Assembly (NCBI RefSeq): GCF_000814475.1
Contig: NZ_JSVC01000016.1
Location: forward strand, 111,412-175,411
Length of the DNA stretch: 64,000 bases
Direction: 5' to 3'
From: Flavihumibacter solisilvae
Lineage (GTDB): Bacteria; Bacteroidota; Bacteroidia; Chitinophagales; Chitinophagaceae
The notes beneath the pieces were generated by a model. The model had not been told where the DNA came from and made no database searches. It saw only the letters and a list, made by a program, of their open reading frames with translations. Position numbers and translations under genes: made by a program. Shown here one piece after another: positions 27,518 through 34,816 of the stretch (within the stretch, counting starts at the first letter, position 1; every line of letters starts with the position of its first letter).

Positions 27518-27670
27518 TTAAGTAATATTTAAATTTGGGAACGAAAGGCCAACCACTTTTGCAGCTTCCGGAATAATCTTATTTTTGATCTCCCGCAGGA
27601 GTTTGATGGCAGTGGTACCAAGTAATGCTAACCCCCACCACAGCCCATACCCCCGGATTCGACTAACCCA
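27518..27670 (-). pseudogene. Coding-like fragment of an unidentified gene
   Basis: In the 355-nt spacer between parE and the next gene, one minus-strand frame is open for 50 codons between two stops, with no ATG, GTG or TTG start. The translation looks like real protein: a hydrophobic glycine/tryptophan-rich part (GYGLWWGLALLG) and then an amphipathic part (TAIKLLREIKNKIIPEA, later GLSFPNL). It could be the tail of a decayed gene. I cannot name the family; chance is possible at this length. Confidence 0.3.
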
Positions 27671-27725
27671 TTAAGTGCTGATTTACAACCCGTTATTTAG
27701 TTTAATTGTTGAAAAATTGTAGAGT

Positions 27726-27992
27726 ATGTATAGCTATTCCTTATTGGAAACGAGTTGTTATTACCTGATCCAGGAGAAAGCAGACGGTCCGGTTTCACTG
27801 ATAAAAGTGAATATGGATACTGATTACTGTCTGTTTATTACGAGATTTGGTGAAACAGAAATCACAGAATGGCGCAAGAAACAGGATCCCATTAATGAGA
27901 TCCTTGAGCTTTTATCTGACGACAAGATCAAAGAATGGCAGACCTCGTATTACAGTAATGAGGATGCGTTTTATGAGGACGGCGAAGAATAA
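27726..27992 (+). CDS. Small acidic protein, paralogue A
   Basis: 88 residues, ending in an acidic tail (YEDGEE). It shares size, layout and spacing of key residues with the next gene: a short beta-rich body, a Cys and FG in the middle (CLFITRFGETE), a Trp (TEWRKKQDP), then a helix and an acidic tail. No signal peptide or membrane segment. Function unknown; it could be a small binding adaptor, but this is speculation. Confidence 0.65.
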   Translation: MYSYSLLETSCYYLIQEKADGPVSLIKVNMDTDYCLFITRFGETEITEWRKKQDPINEILELLSDDKIKEWQTSYYSNEDAFYEDGEE

Positions 27993-28043
27993 AAGCAAAG
28001 CGGCCGGAAAAGAACAAAATTATTAACCATTAAATTTCTTTCT

Positions 28044-28316
28044 ATGGTCACCTATGCTGATCTGCAACCGGGCAATTTTTACCTCCTGAAAGGAGAAGCC
28101 ACAAGCGACATTGAAATGATCTCGGTACTGGCGATGACTGAAAAATGTATCCTGTTGCGCAGCTTTGGACAGGTGGAGGATGATTTCTGGAAATTACGGA
28201 CGGATACGATCCATTCCGTGATTGAAGAAATGGATTACGACAGTGCTGCTGCCATCCTTTCGCTCTATGAAGAGGAGGAAGAAGAAGAAGAAGAGTGGGA
28301 AGATGAAGAAGAATAA
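28044..28316 (+). CDS. Small acidic protein, paralogue B
   Basis: 90 residues, with the same plan as the preceding gene (CILLRSFGQVEDDFWKLRTD in the middle) and a nearly pure Glu/Asp tail of about 16 residues. The tail codons are a GAA/GAG run. The last 14 nt overlap the start of the downstream YkgJ gene in another frame, so translation of the two is probably coupled. Function unknown. Confidence 0.65.
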   Translation: MVTYADLQPGNFYLLKGEATSDIEMISVLAMTEKCILLRSFGQVEDDFWKLRTDTIHSVIEEMDYDSAAAILSLYEEEEEEEEEWEDEEE

Positions 28317-28833
28317 GCAGGTGTCAGTTGAAACAGACCTTGCCTTAATTTCCGCCAGGGACCAGGAGAAGGCAGAGGAAAACGACAGGTTCCGCTCATT
28401 TATCAGTGCACAGCATCCTGATATTGATTCCCTGGTGTGGGAAATAAGCACTGAGGTTGAATCGGAAGTAGATTGTACGCATTGCGGCAACTGCTGCCGG
28501 AGCCTCATGGTCACTGTCGAACCGGAAGAAGTATCGGTGATTGCAGCGCGTGAAGGGTGCAGCGAGGCTGCCATCAAGGAAAAATATTTTGAAGAAAGTG
28601 CAGGTGGCACCATCATCATAAGCCGGATCCCTTGTCATTTTCTAACCGGGAACAGTTGCACGATTTACGAAGACCGGTTTCAGACATGCCGGGATTTCCC
28701 ATATCTTCATAAGGAAGGCTTTTCCAGGAGGCTGCCTTTTCTCCTGATGCATTATGGCAGTTGCCCCATCATTTATAACGTGATCGAACGCCTGAAAACA
28801 GCCACACAGTTCACATTAACCTCCGTACCATAA
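28303..28833 (+). CDS. YkgJ family cysteine-cluster protein
   Basis: 176 residues from the ATG at 28303, which lies inside the Glu-coding run of the previous gene; the purine-rich run could act as ribosome-binding site. The zinc- or iron-chelating cluster is complete: CTHCGNCC (Cys58, 61, 64, 65), Cys111, Cys119 and Cys129 (CRDFPYL). A longer frame starting at 28222 is only the antisense-like shift of the acidic gene and lacks family similarity. The role of YkgJ proteins is not established; metal binding is inferred. Confidence 0.82.
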   Translation: MKKNKQVSVETDLALISARDQEKAEENDRFRSFISAQHPDIDSLVWEISTEVESEVDCTHCGNCCRSLMVTVEPEEVSVIAAREGCSEAAIKEKYFEESAGGTIIISRIPCHFLTGNSCTIYEDRFQTCRDFPYLHKEGFSRRLPFLLMHYGSCPIIYNVIERLKTATQFTLTSVP

Positions 28834-28835
28834 AT

Positions 28836-29567
28836 ATGTTAAGCCGACTGATTACCCATTGTCTCTTTTCTTTTTACGTGCTCTGTGGCTTGCCTGTCGC
28901 TGCGCAGGAAATACAGAATGCGGATAAACTGGAACCAGCTGTATTTGCATCGAAGCTTGAGCCATCGGGCAGCCAGTTGCTGGACGTCCGTACCGCTAAA
29001 GAATTCCGGTCAGGATATATTCAACATGCATTACAGGCCGACTGGCTGAATGCAAAAGAGTTCGGGGAAAGAACTGCGTACCTGGACAAGTCAAAACCAG
29101 TAATGGTATACTGCGCAAGCGGAGGCCGGAGCTCAGAAGCAGCTGCTGCCTTGCGAACTGCGGGATTCCAGGTGGTTGAACTTGCGGGAGGCCTCAACCG
29201 ATGGAAAAAAGAAGGCCATCCGGTAAAAGGTGCCGCAGATATCAAACAGCTTACTGATGCGGAATTCCAGGCAATGATAAAAAGCAACGAGGTGGTACTT
29301 GTCGATTTCGGCGCGGAATGGTGCCCACCCTGCCGTAAGATGGAACCCGTGCTGGACAAATTCCTGCAGCAATCCGCCAGCACAGTCAGGCTTGTCAAAA
29401 TCGACGGTGGTATACATGTGAACCTGATGAAGTCGATGAATGTATCCTCACTGCCGCACTTCTTCATGTACCGTAATGGTAAAAAAGTCTGGGAGAAACA
29501 AGGACTGGTAAGCCTTGAAGAATTTCAGGCTGTCCTGGCTGACATCGTGGGTCCGACCCGTAAATAA
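28836..29567 (+). CDS. Exported rhodanese-thioredoxin fusion protein
   Basis: 243 residues. A signal peptide (about 1-24, ending PVAAQ) sends it to the periplasm. A rhodanese domain follows (about 35-130) with active-site Cys93 in VYCASGGRS, then a thioredoxin domain (about 140-240) with WCPPC (Cys163, Cys166). The pairing suggests a sulfur-transfer or disulfide-reducing role in the envelope. It starts 2 nt after the YkgJ stop, so the four genes from 27726 may be one transcript. Confidence 0.88.
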   Translation: MLSRLITHCLFSFYVLCGLPVAAQEIQNADKLEPAVFASKLEPSGSQLLDVRTAKEFRSGYIQHALQADWLNAKEFGERTAYLDKSKPVMVYCASGGRSSEAAAALRTAGFQVVELAGGLNRWKKEGHPVKGAADIKQLTDAEFQAMIKSNEVVLVDFGAEWCPPCRKMEPVLDKFLQQSASTVRLVKIDGGIHVNLMKSMNVSSLPHFFMYRNGKKVWEKQGLVSLEEFQAVLADIVGPTRK

Positions 29568-29595
29568 AATTGACTTAATTTGCCCTCCCCTTATT

Positions 29596-31536
29596 TTGAT
29601 TACCCAGGCAACCATACAGCAGATACAGAACCGCATCGATATCATCGATGTGGTTGGCAGCTTTGTAAAGCTGAAAAAAAGAGGCACCAACTATCTCGGA
29701 CTCTGCCCCTTCCACAATGAAAAAACTCCCAGCTTTACTGTTTCCCCGAACAAGGAAATCTATAAATGTTTCGGCTGCGGAAAAAGTGGCAATACGATCA
29801 GCTTCATCATGGAACATGAGAAGTATTCGTATGTCGAAGCCCTGAAATGGCTGGCTAACCGGTACAACGTTGAAGTTGAAGAAACGGAAGTAAGCGCTGA
29901 AGTAAGGGCACAGCAGCAACTGGCAGACAGTTTATATATCGTAAACGGCTTTGCTCAACAATACTTTTCAAAAGTTCTCCTCGAAGAGGAAGAGGGGCAG
30001 GACATTGGCCTGAGTTACCTTAAGGAACGGGGGTTCACGGATACCGTCATCCGAAAGTTCCAGCTTGGTTTTTGCAAGGAAGCGAGGAACGCATTTGTTA
30101 CTGAAGCTATTGCCAAACAATATAACAGTGAATTGCTGGTGAAGTCCGGTCTCGCTGCGATGAGAAACGATGAACTGGTTGACAACTACCGGGGCAGGAT
30201 CATTTTCCCGGTCCACAATACCACCGGAAAGGTGATCGGGTTTGGGGCCAGGATAATCAAGAAGAATGACAGGGCTCCGAAATATATCAACACGCCGGAG
30301 AACGAAATCTATATCAAAAGCCGGATCCTATACGGCATGTATTTCGCGCGGCAGGTCATCGACAAATTTGATGAGTGCCTGCTCGTAGAAGGTTACACAG
30401 ATGTGATCTCTTTACACCAGGCAGGCATAGAGAACGTTGTTGCCAGCGGGGGAACTTCCCTTACCACGGAACAGATCAGGCTTGTACGCAAATACACGCA
30501 AAACCTGACAATCGTGTATGATGGCGATGCTGCTGGCGTGAAAGCTGCCCTGAGAGGGCTTGATATGGCCCTTGAGGAAGGGCTTAACGTGAAACTTGTG
30601 CTGATCCCGGATAAGGAAGACCCTGACAGTTATGTAAATAAGGTCGGTCCTGATGCCTTCAGGGAATTTGTCGCTTCGAACAAGAAGGATTTCATCATTT
30701 TCCAGGTTGAAGTAGCATTGAAGGATGCTGGGAACGACAGCCAGAAAAAAGCCGCTGTGGTGAACCAGATTGCGGAAACTTTATCGCGGATCAATAAGGC
30801 GGAAGATTTTACGAAACAGCAGGATTATATCCGTCAATGCGCCCAGTTATTAAAAATTGAGGAGAGCGGATTCAACAATCTTGTAAACAAGTTTATCAGG
30901 GAAAAGGTCAATAAGCTGGAAAGCAAATGGCCCGTGGACCAGTCGTCCCCCGACGATGGTATGCCTCCCCTGCCCGATTTTGATGCCGGTTCCGACGACG
31001 GGTTCCAGCTGCTGCTGAAAGACGAGCTGCAGGAAAGGGCCGTTGTAAGGGCATTGGTTGAATTCGGGCTGAAAGCCTGGAACGATTCGCAGAAAGTAGC
31101 GGACCACATTTTTGAAGAACTGGTTGATGAAGACCTCTTTGACAACCAGCAACTGCTGGATGTTATTAAAACATATAAGGCCTGGTATGAGGCCGGCATT
31201 GAACCTACCGCCAAGAACTTTTATTACCATGAAAACCAGGAACTGAGTGCCGTTGTGGTTTCATTGATGGAGTTTCCCTATGAACTGAGTGAAAAATGGA
31301 AGGATAAATTCCAGATGGCGGTCTCACAAAGAGACGACACTTACCGTGAAGAAGTGATTTCCACGCTCGGTTACCTCAAACTCCGTAAGATCAAAAGGCT
31401 GATAGACGAAAATCAGCAAGACTTGTCACGCCCTCACACTATTGAGGAGCAGATGACTTTGTTGCAGACTCACCAGGCTTTGAAGCAGATGGAACGTGAA
31501 CTGTTGCAAAACCTCGGTACTGTGATTGTAAAATAA
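29596..31536 (+). CDS. dnaG: DNA primase
   Basis: 646 residues. DnaG makes RNA primers at the replication fork. The N-terminal zinc-binding domain is intact (Cys37, His40, Cys58, Cys61), the TOPRIM domain is seen as LLVEGYTDVISLHQAG and YDGDAAGVKAA, and a helicase-binding region ends the protein. The start is TTG at 29596, which fits the usual MITQATIQQI opening; an upstream ATG would add 27 residues overlapping the previous gene. A TTAATTTG sequence lies 13 nt before the start. Confidence 0.93.
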   Translation: MITQATIQQIQNRIDIIDVVGSFVKLKKRGTNYLGLCPFHNEKTPSFTVSPNKEIYKCFGCGKSGNTISFIMEHEKYSYVEALKWLANRYNVEVEETEVSAEVRAQQQLADSLYIVNGFAQQYFSKVLLEEEEGQDIGLSYLKERGFTDTVIRKFQLGFCKEARNAFVTEAIAKQYNSELLVKSGLAAMRNDELVDNYRGRIIFPVHNTTGKVIGFGARIIKKNDRAPKYINTPENEIYIKSRILYGMYFARQVIDKFDECLLVEGYTDVISLHQAGIENVVASGGTSLTTEQIRLVRKYTQNLTIVYDGDAAGVKAALRGLDMALEEGLNVKLVLIPDKEDPDSYVNKVGPDAFREFVASNKKDFIIFQVEVALKDAGNDSQKKAAVVNQIAETLSRINKAEDFTKQQDYIRQCAQLLKIEESGFNNLVNKFIREKVNKLESKWPVDQSSPDDGMPPLPDFDAGSDDGFQLLLKDELQERAVVRALVEFGLKAWNDSQKVADHIFEELVDEDLFDNQQLLDVIKTYKAWYEAGIEPTAKNFYYHENQELSAVVVSLMEFPYELSEKWKDKFQMAVSQRDDTYREEVISTLGYLKLRKIKRLIDENQQDLSRPHTIEEQMTLLQTHQALKQMERELLQNLGTVIVK

Positions 31537-31540
31537 CCGA

Positions 31541-32212
31541 TTACTTTTCTGAAGGATTCTTTTTACCGGCGAGAAGCTTCTCGAGGGTGGCAGCTACCCT
31601 GCTTTGACGGGTTTCTTCCCTTTTCGCAGAAGTGATCCATTGTACGTATTCCTTCTTATTGGTAAAAGACAGCATGGTAAAAAAATCAAGTGCCTTTTTG
31701 TTTTTCTTAAGCTGAAATAATTTTTGCAGGTCTTCCGGGGCCTCAACGGTTCTTTCCTCGAAATTTACCCCTTCAACTTCAGCTGGGGTGCCACCATTCG
31801 CAGCCGCCCGGGCCATATTCTTGATCTGTTCGGCCCTTTTGAACCGGAGTGCACTCCATACCGAATCCAGTGCCACCTGGCGAACGCCTTCATAACCGGC
31901 ATTTACCACCATATCCCAACTGCAGTCACGGTTGAGGTTTGTAGCGATCTTTGAACTTGATTTCGGATAGGCGATCCAGAGTTTTGAATCTTCATGCAAT
32001 GCAGGCAGTACATCCTGCAGGATGCCATTCAATTGATTTTCATTAATTGCAAACACAAGCGCAAAATCAATGCGCCTTGTTTTCAGCAATGGCGTGACAT
32101 TCTTTGCAAAAGTCAGTTTACTGAACTGCTTTTCGATGGAAGATGGCAGTCCCTGAATGAGCAGATTTTTTTCTTCATTGTATTGCAATTTCTCGAATAA
32201 ATTCTGCGACAT
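31541..32212 (-). CDS. YdeI/OmdA-like protein with DUF3052-like N-terminus
   Basis: 223 residues from the ATG at 32212. The N-terminal half (about 1-125) resembles DUF3052-type proteins (KLWIAYPKSSSKI). The C-terminal half (about 165-220) has FFTMLSFTNKKEYVQWI and a basic helix ending LEKLLAGKK, as in the YdeI/OmdA family linked to bacteriocin tolerance. It ends 4 nt from the convergent dnaG stop, with no visible terminator between them. Function uncertain. Confidence 0.65.
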   Translation of the reverse strand: MSQNLFEKLQYNEEKNLLIQGLPSSIEKQFSKLTFAKNVTPLLKTRRIDFALVFAINENQLNGILQDVLPALHEDSKLWIAYPKSSSKIATNLNRDCSWDMVVNAGYEGVRQVALDSVWSALRFKRAEQIKNMARAAANGGTPAEVEGVNFEERTVEAPEDLQKLFQLKKNKKALDFFTMLSFTNKKEYVQWITSAKREETRQSRVAATLEKLLAGKKNPSEK

Positions 32213-32338
32213 ACCTGGTATAATTTTACTGAAATGGATAATTATAACGGGATGCAAATTTAATACAATGCAGCGGGATCAACAAAATTGCCCCGGAAAA
32301 CACTGCTCATTCAGGTTCTAAAACCTACCCGCCAAACG

Positions 32339-33151
32339 TTATTTTGAACCGACGGGTTTATAGTATTTAAGGGCTTCAGGCATCATTTCCTTCAGCTTCT
32401 TAATCCGAGTTTCTTCTGCCGGGTGGGTGCTTGCGAATTCGGGTGGACGGTTACCACCGCTTGCAGCAGCCATACGCTCCCACAAGGGAATTGCTTCCTG
32501 TGGATTGTACCCTGCCATTGCACAGAAGTACAGTCCATACTTATCTGCCTCCAGCTCGTTGCTGCGGGAGAAAGGAAGCATTGCGCCGTAAGTGGTTCCA
32601 AGTCCATATGCTGACTGGAAGATGCTCTGGGTTTCTGAGGGTTTGTTTGCCAGCGCGACAGACAAAGCAGCACCACCAAGTTGCTGAACCATGCCCTGGC
32701 TCATCCGCTCATTACCGTGCTTCGCAAGTGCGTGAGCGACTTCGTGTCCCATTACCACTGCCAAAGCAGCTTCGTTCTGGGTAATTGGCAGAAGCCCTGT
32801 ATACACCACGATCTTACCACCAGGCATACACCATGCGTTGGCTTCCTTGGAATCAACCAGGTTATATTCCCATTGATAACCAGCCAGCTCATTGGAGAGG
32901 CCCTTCGAATTGTAGAAGCTCGTAACGGCCGATGCAATCCGTTGACCGATCCGCCTTACCATTTCAGCGTCTTTGTTTGCAGAAGTGTTGACTACTTTAT
33001 TCTGTGCCAGGAATTGCTGGTACTCCTGGGATGCCATAGTCTGGATCTCTGATTCAGAAAACAGGGTAAGCTGGTTTCTTCCTGTGATCGGATTTTTGCT
33101 ACAGGAAACCAGTCCGGCGGCAACCAGTGCCACCATCAGTATTTTTTTCAT
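32339..33151 (-). CDS. M48 family metalloprotease, lipoprotein
   Basis: 270 residues from the ATG at 33151. The signal ends GLVSC (Cys17), a lipobox. The zinc site is HEVAH (His136, Glu137, His140), with the third ligand in NELEADKYG. It belongs to the BepA/Oma1-like group of envelope quality-control proteases; substrates are likely misassembled outer-membrane proteins (inferred). It lies 70 nt downstream of plsY. Confidence 0.88.
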   Translation of the reverse strand: MKKILMVALVAAGLVSCSKNPITGRNQLTLFSESEIQTMASQEYQQFLAQNKVVNTSANKDAEMVRRIGQRIASAVTSFYNSKGLSNELAGYQWEYNLVDSKEANAWCMPGGKIVVYTGLLPITQNEAALAVVMGHEVAHALAKHGNERMSQGMVQQLGGAALSVALANKPSETQSIFQSAYGLGTTYGAMLPFSRSNELEADKYGLYFCAMAGYNPQEAIPLWERMAAASGGNRPPEFASTHPAEETRIKKLKEMMPEALKYYKPVGSK

Positions 33152-33221
33152 AATCTGAAACTTTTCTGCGATAAATAATTCAATAGTTATACCAACCCGG
33201 GTATAAAAGGGCAAGAAGGCG

Positions 33222-33869
33222 TTAAAGATGGCGTTTCCGGCGCCGGTCGCGGTACTTCAGGATAGGCACTTTACCCTCACTTCCCCGTAAAAGCCGGCTG
33301 ATATTCTTTTGGTGGGTAAGGATAACCAGGAGGGCTACGACAATGGCAAATACCCGGTAGGCATGGTTATCGACATTAAAAATCACCAGGATAAAAATGG
33401 GGAAAGCAATACTGGCCAGGATGGAACTCAGGGAAACGAACCTGGTCAGGTACAGGACAAGCAGGAAAACCCCTGAGCAGCAAAGAGCTGTCCATGGTGA
33501 GATTCCAATTACAAGCCCGAATAATGTTGCAACACCTTTACCGCCTTTAAAGTCCGCCCATATCGGGAAGATATGACCGAGAACTGCGGCCATGCCCAGG
33601 CCGAGCTGGAGATTGGTAAAAGCAATTTCACTATCAAAATATTGTGGAAGCAGAAGAGATAACTTAACAGCTGCAAGTCCTTTGAGCACATCAATTACCA
33701 TTACAAAGGTTCCCCACCGGGAACCCAGTACCCGGAAGGTATTGGTGGCACCGGCATTACCACTGCCATAATCCCGGATATCTATTCCGAAATAATGGCG
33801 GCTTACCCAGACTGCCGTAGGGATAGAGCCGATACAATAAGCAAGTAATATCAGCAGAGCCTCTTTCAT
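33222..33869 (-). CDS. plsY: Acyl-phosphate:glycerol-3-phosphate acyltransferase
   Basis: 215 residues from the ATG at 33869; a TTG eight codons upstream is possible. PlsY makes lysophosphatidic acid, the first step of phospholipid synthesis. The conserved motifs GSGNAGATN (about 39-47) and FKGGKGVAT are present, with five to six membrane helices. A basic C-terminal tail (KYRDRRRKRHL) follows the last helix. Confidence 0.92.
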   Translation of the reverse strand: MKEALLILLAYCIGSIPTAVWVSRHYFGIDIRDYGSGNAGATNTFRVLGSRWGTFVMVIDVLKGLAAVKLSLLLPQYFDSEIAFTNLQLGLGMAAVLGHIFPIWADFKGGKGVATLFGLVIGISPWTALCCSGVFLLVLYLTRFVSLSSILASIAFPIFILVIFNVDNHAYRVFAIVVALLVILTHQKNISRLLRGSEGKVPILKYRDRRRKRHL

Positions 33870-33923
33870 TTCACTGGTTAAGTTGGATTTCAAAAATAAT
33901 GAAAAGCATCAATCAAAATCACA

Positions 33924-34757
33924 TTAGCTTTTTTCTTTAACACTCACCCGCCAGCACAGCCAACTTTGCTTTTCTTTATGGCCGGATAACGTTAGACCGT
34001 GCTCCGCTATTGCGCGGGAAAGATCTTCCGCATCCGATTGTAACAGTCCGCTGATCAGTATTTCACCAAGTGGTGCCAGGTGATCTTTCATAGTTGCAAG
34101 TTGCTGAAGGATCACATGCTTATTGATATTCGCAAGGATAACATCAAATTTGCCTACCTGCGGAATACTCTCAGCCAGCTGCAATATAATTTTTCCTGTG
34201 GCATTGCGGGAAATATTTTCCCCCGCATTATCTATACTCCACGGATCGTTATCAATAGCCAAAATTTCTTTGGCACCCATTTTTTCTGCGAGAATAGCCA
34301 GTACTCCAGTGCCGGTTCCGAAGTCGAGTACACGTCTGTTTTCAAACCTGATCTCCTGCATGGAGTCAACCATCATGAACGTAGTGGCATGATGCCCGGT
34401 TCCAAAACTCATTTTCGGTGTTATGATGATTTCATATCGTGTACCCACAACCGGTTGGTGAAAATCAGCCCTGATGGAACAGAAATCACCCACAACAACC
34501 GGCTCGAATCCTGCCTCCCATTGTGCGTTCCAGTTTTGCTGTTCGATCTCTTCAAGTTCATAAGCCAGTTGCATCGGTCCGGTAATGTCATTTAATGCCT
34601 CGTCAGAGTAAGCGTCAGCAGGAACATACGCTTTCAGCACATTACGCTCTTCGACAAAGCCTTCATAACCGGCATCAGCCAGTAACGCCACCAGGATTTC
34701 ACGCTGCTCATCACTGCTAACGGTGATGGATACCTGTTTATAAGATTGTTTCGACAT
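33924..34757 (-). CDS. prmA: Ribosomal protein L11 methyltransferase
   Basis: 277 residues. PrmA methylates lysines and the N-terminus of ribosomal protein L11. The SAM loop is LDFGTGTGVLAILA, followed by ILAIDNDPWSIDNA and VILANINKHVIL. The ATG lies only 3 nt beyond the U-tract of the pnp terminator, so expression depends on read-through or on a promoter hidden in that hairpin. plsY follows 54 nt later. Confidence 0.92.
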   Translation of the reverse strand: MSKQSYKQVSITVSSDEQREILVALLADAGYEGFVEERNVLKAYVPADAYSDEALNDITGPMQLAYELEEIEQQNWNAQWEAGFEPVVVGDFCSIRADFHQPVVGTRYEIIITPKMSFGTGHHATTFMMVDSMQEIRFENRRVLDFGTGTGVLAILAEKMGAKEILAIDNDPWSIDNAGENISRNATGKIILQLAESIPQVGKFDVILANINKHVILQQLATMKDHLAPLGEILISGLLQSDAEDLSRAIAEHGLTLSGHKEKQSWLCWRVSVKEKS

Positions 34758-34760
34758 AGT

Positions 34761-34790
34761 AAATAAAAACCCCGACCATGGATCGGGGTT
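34761..34790 (-). terminator. pnp terminator abutting prmA
   Basis: AACCCCGA (34768-34775) and TCGGGGTT (34783-34790) around CCATGGA. The minus-strand U-tract TTTTTATTT ends at 34761; the prmA start is at 34757. Confidence 0.85.
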
Positions 34791-34816
34791 GGATTGAATT
34801 ATATTCAGAAGCTCTT

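Noticed and set aside
28222..28302. Longer start for the YkgJ protein
   Set aside because: The extra residues are a frame-shifted reading of the acidic gene (Lys-rich run) with no similarity to the family.
29515..29595. Upstream ATG start for dnaG
   Set aside because: It would add 27 residues overlapping the previous gene and precede the conserved MITQATIQQI opening.
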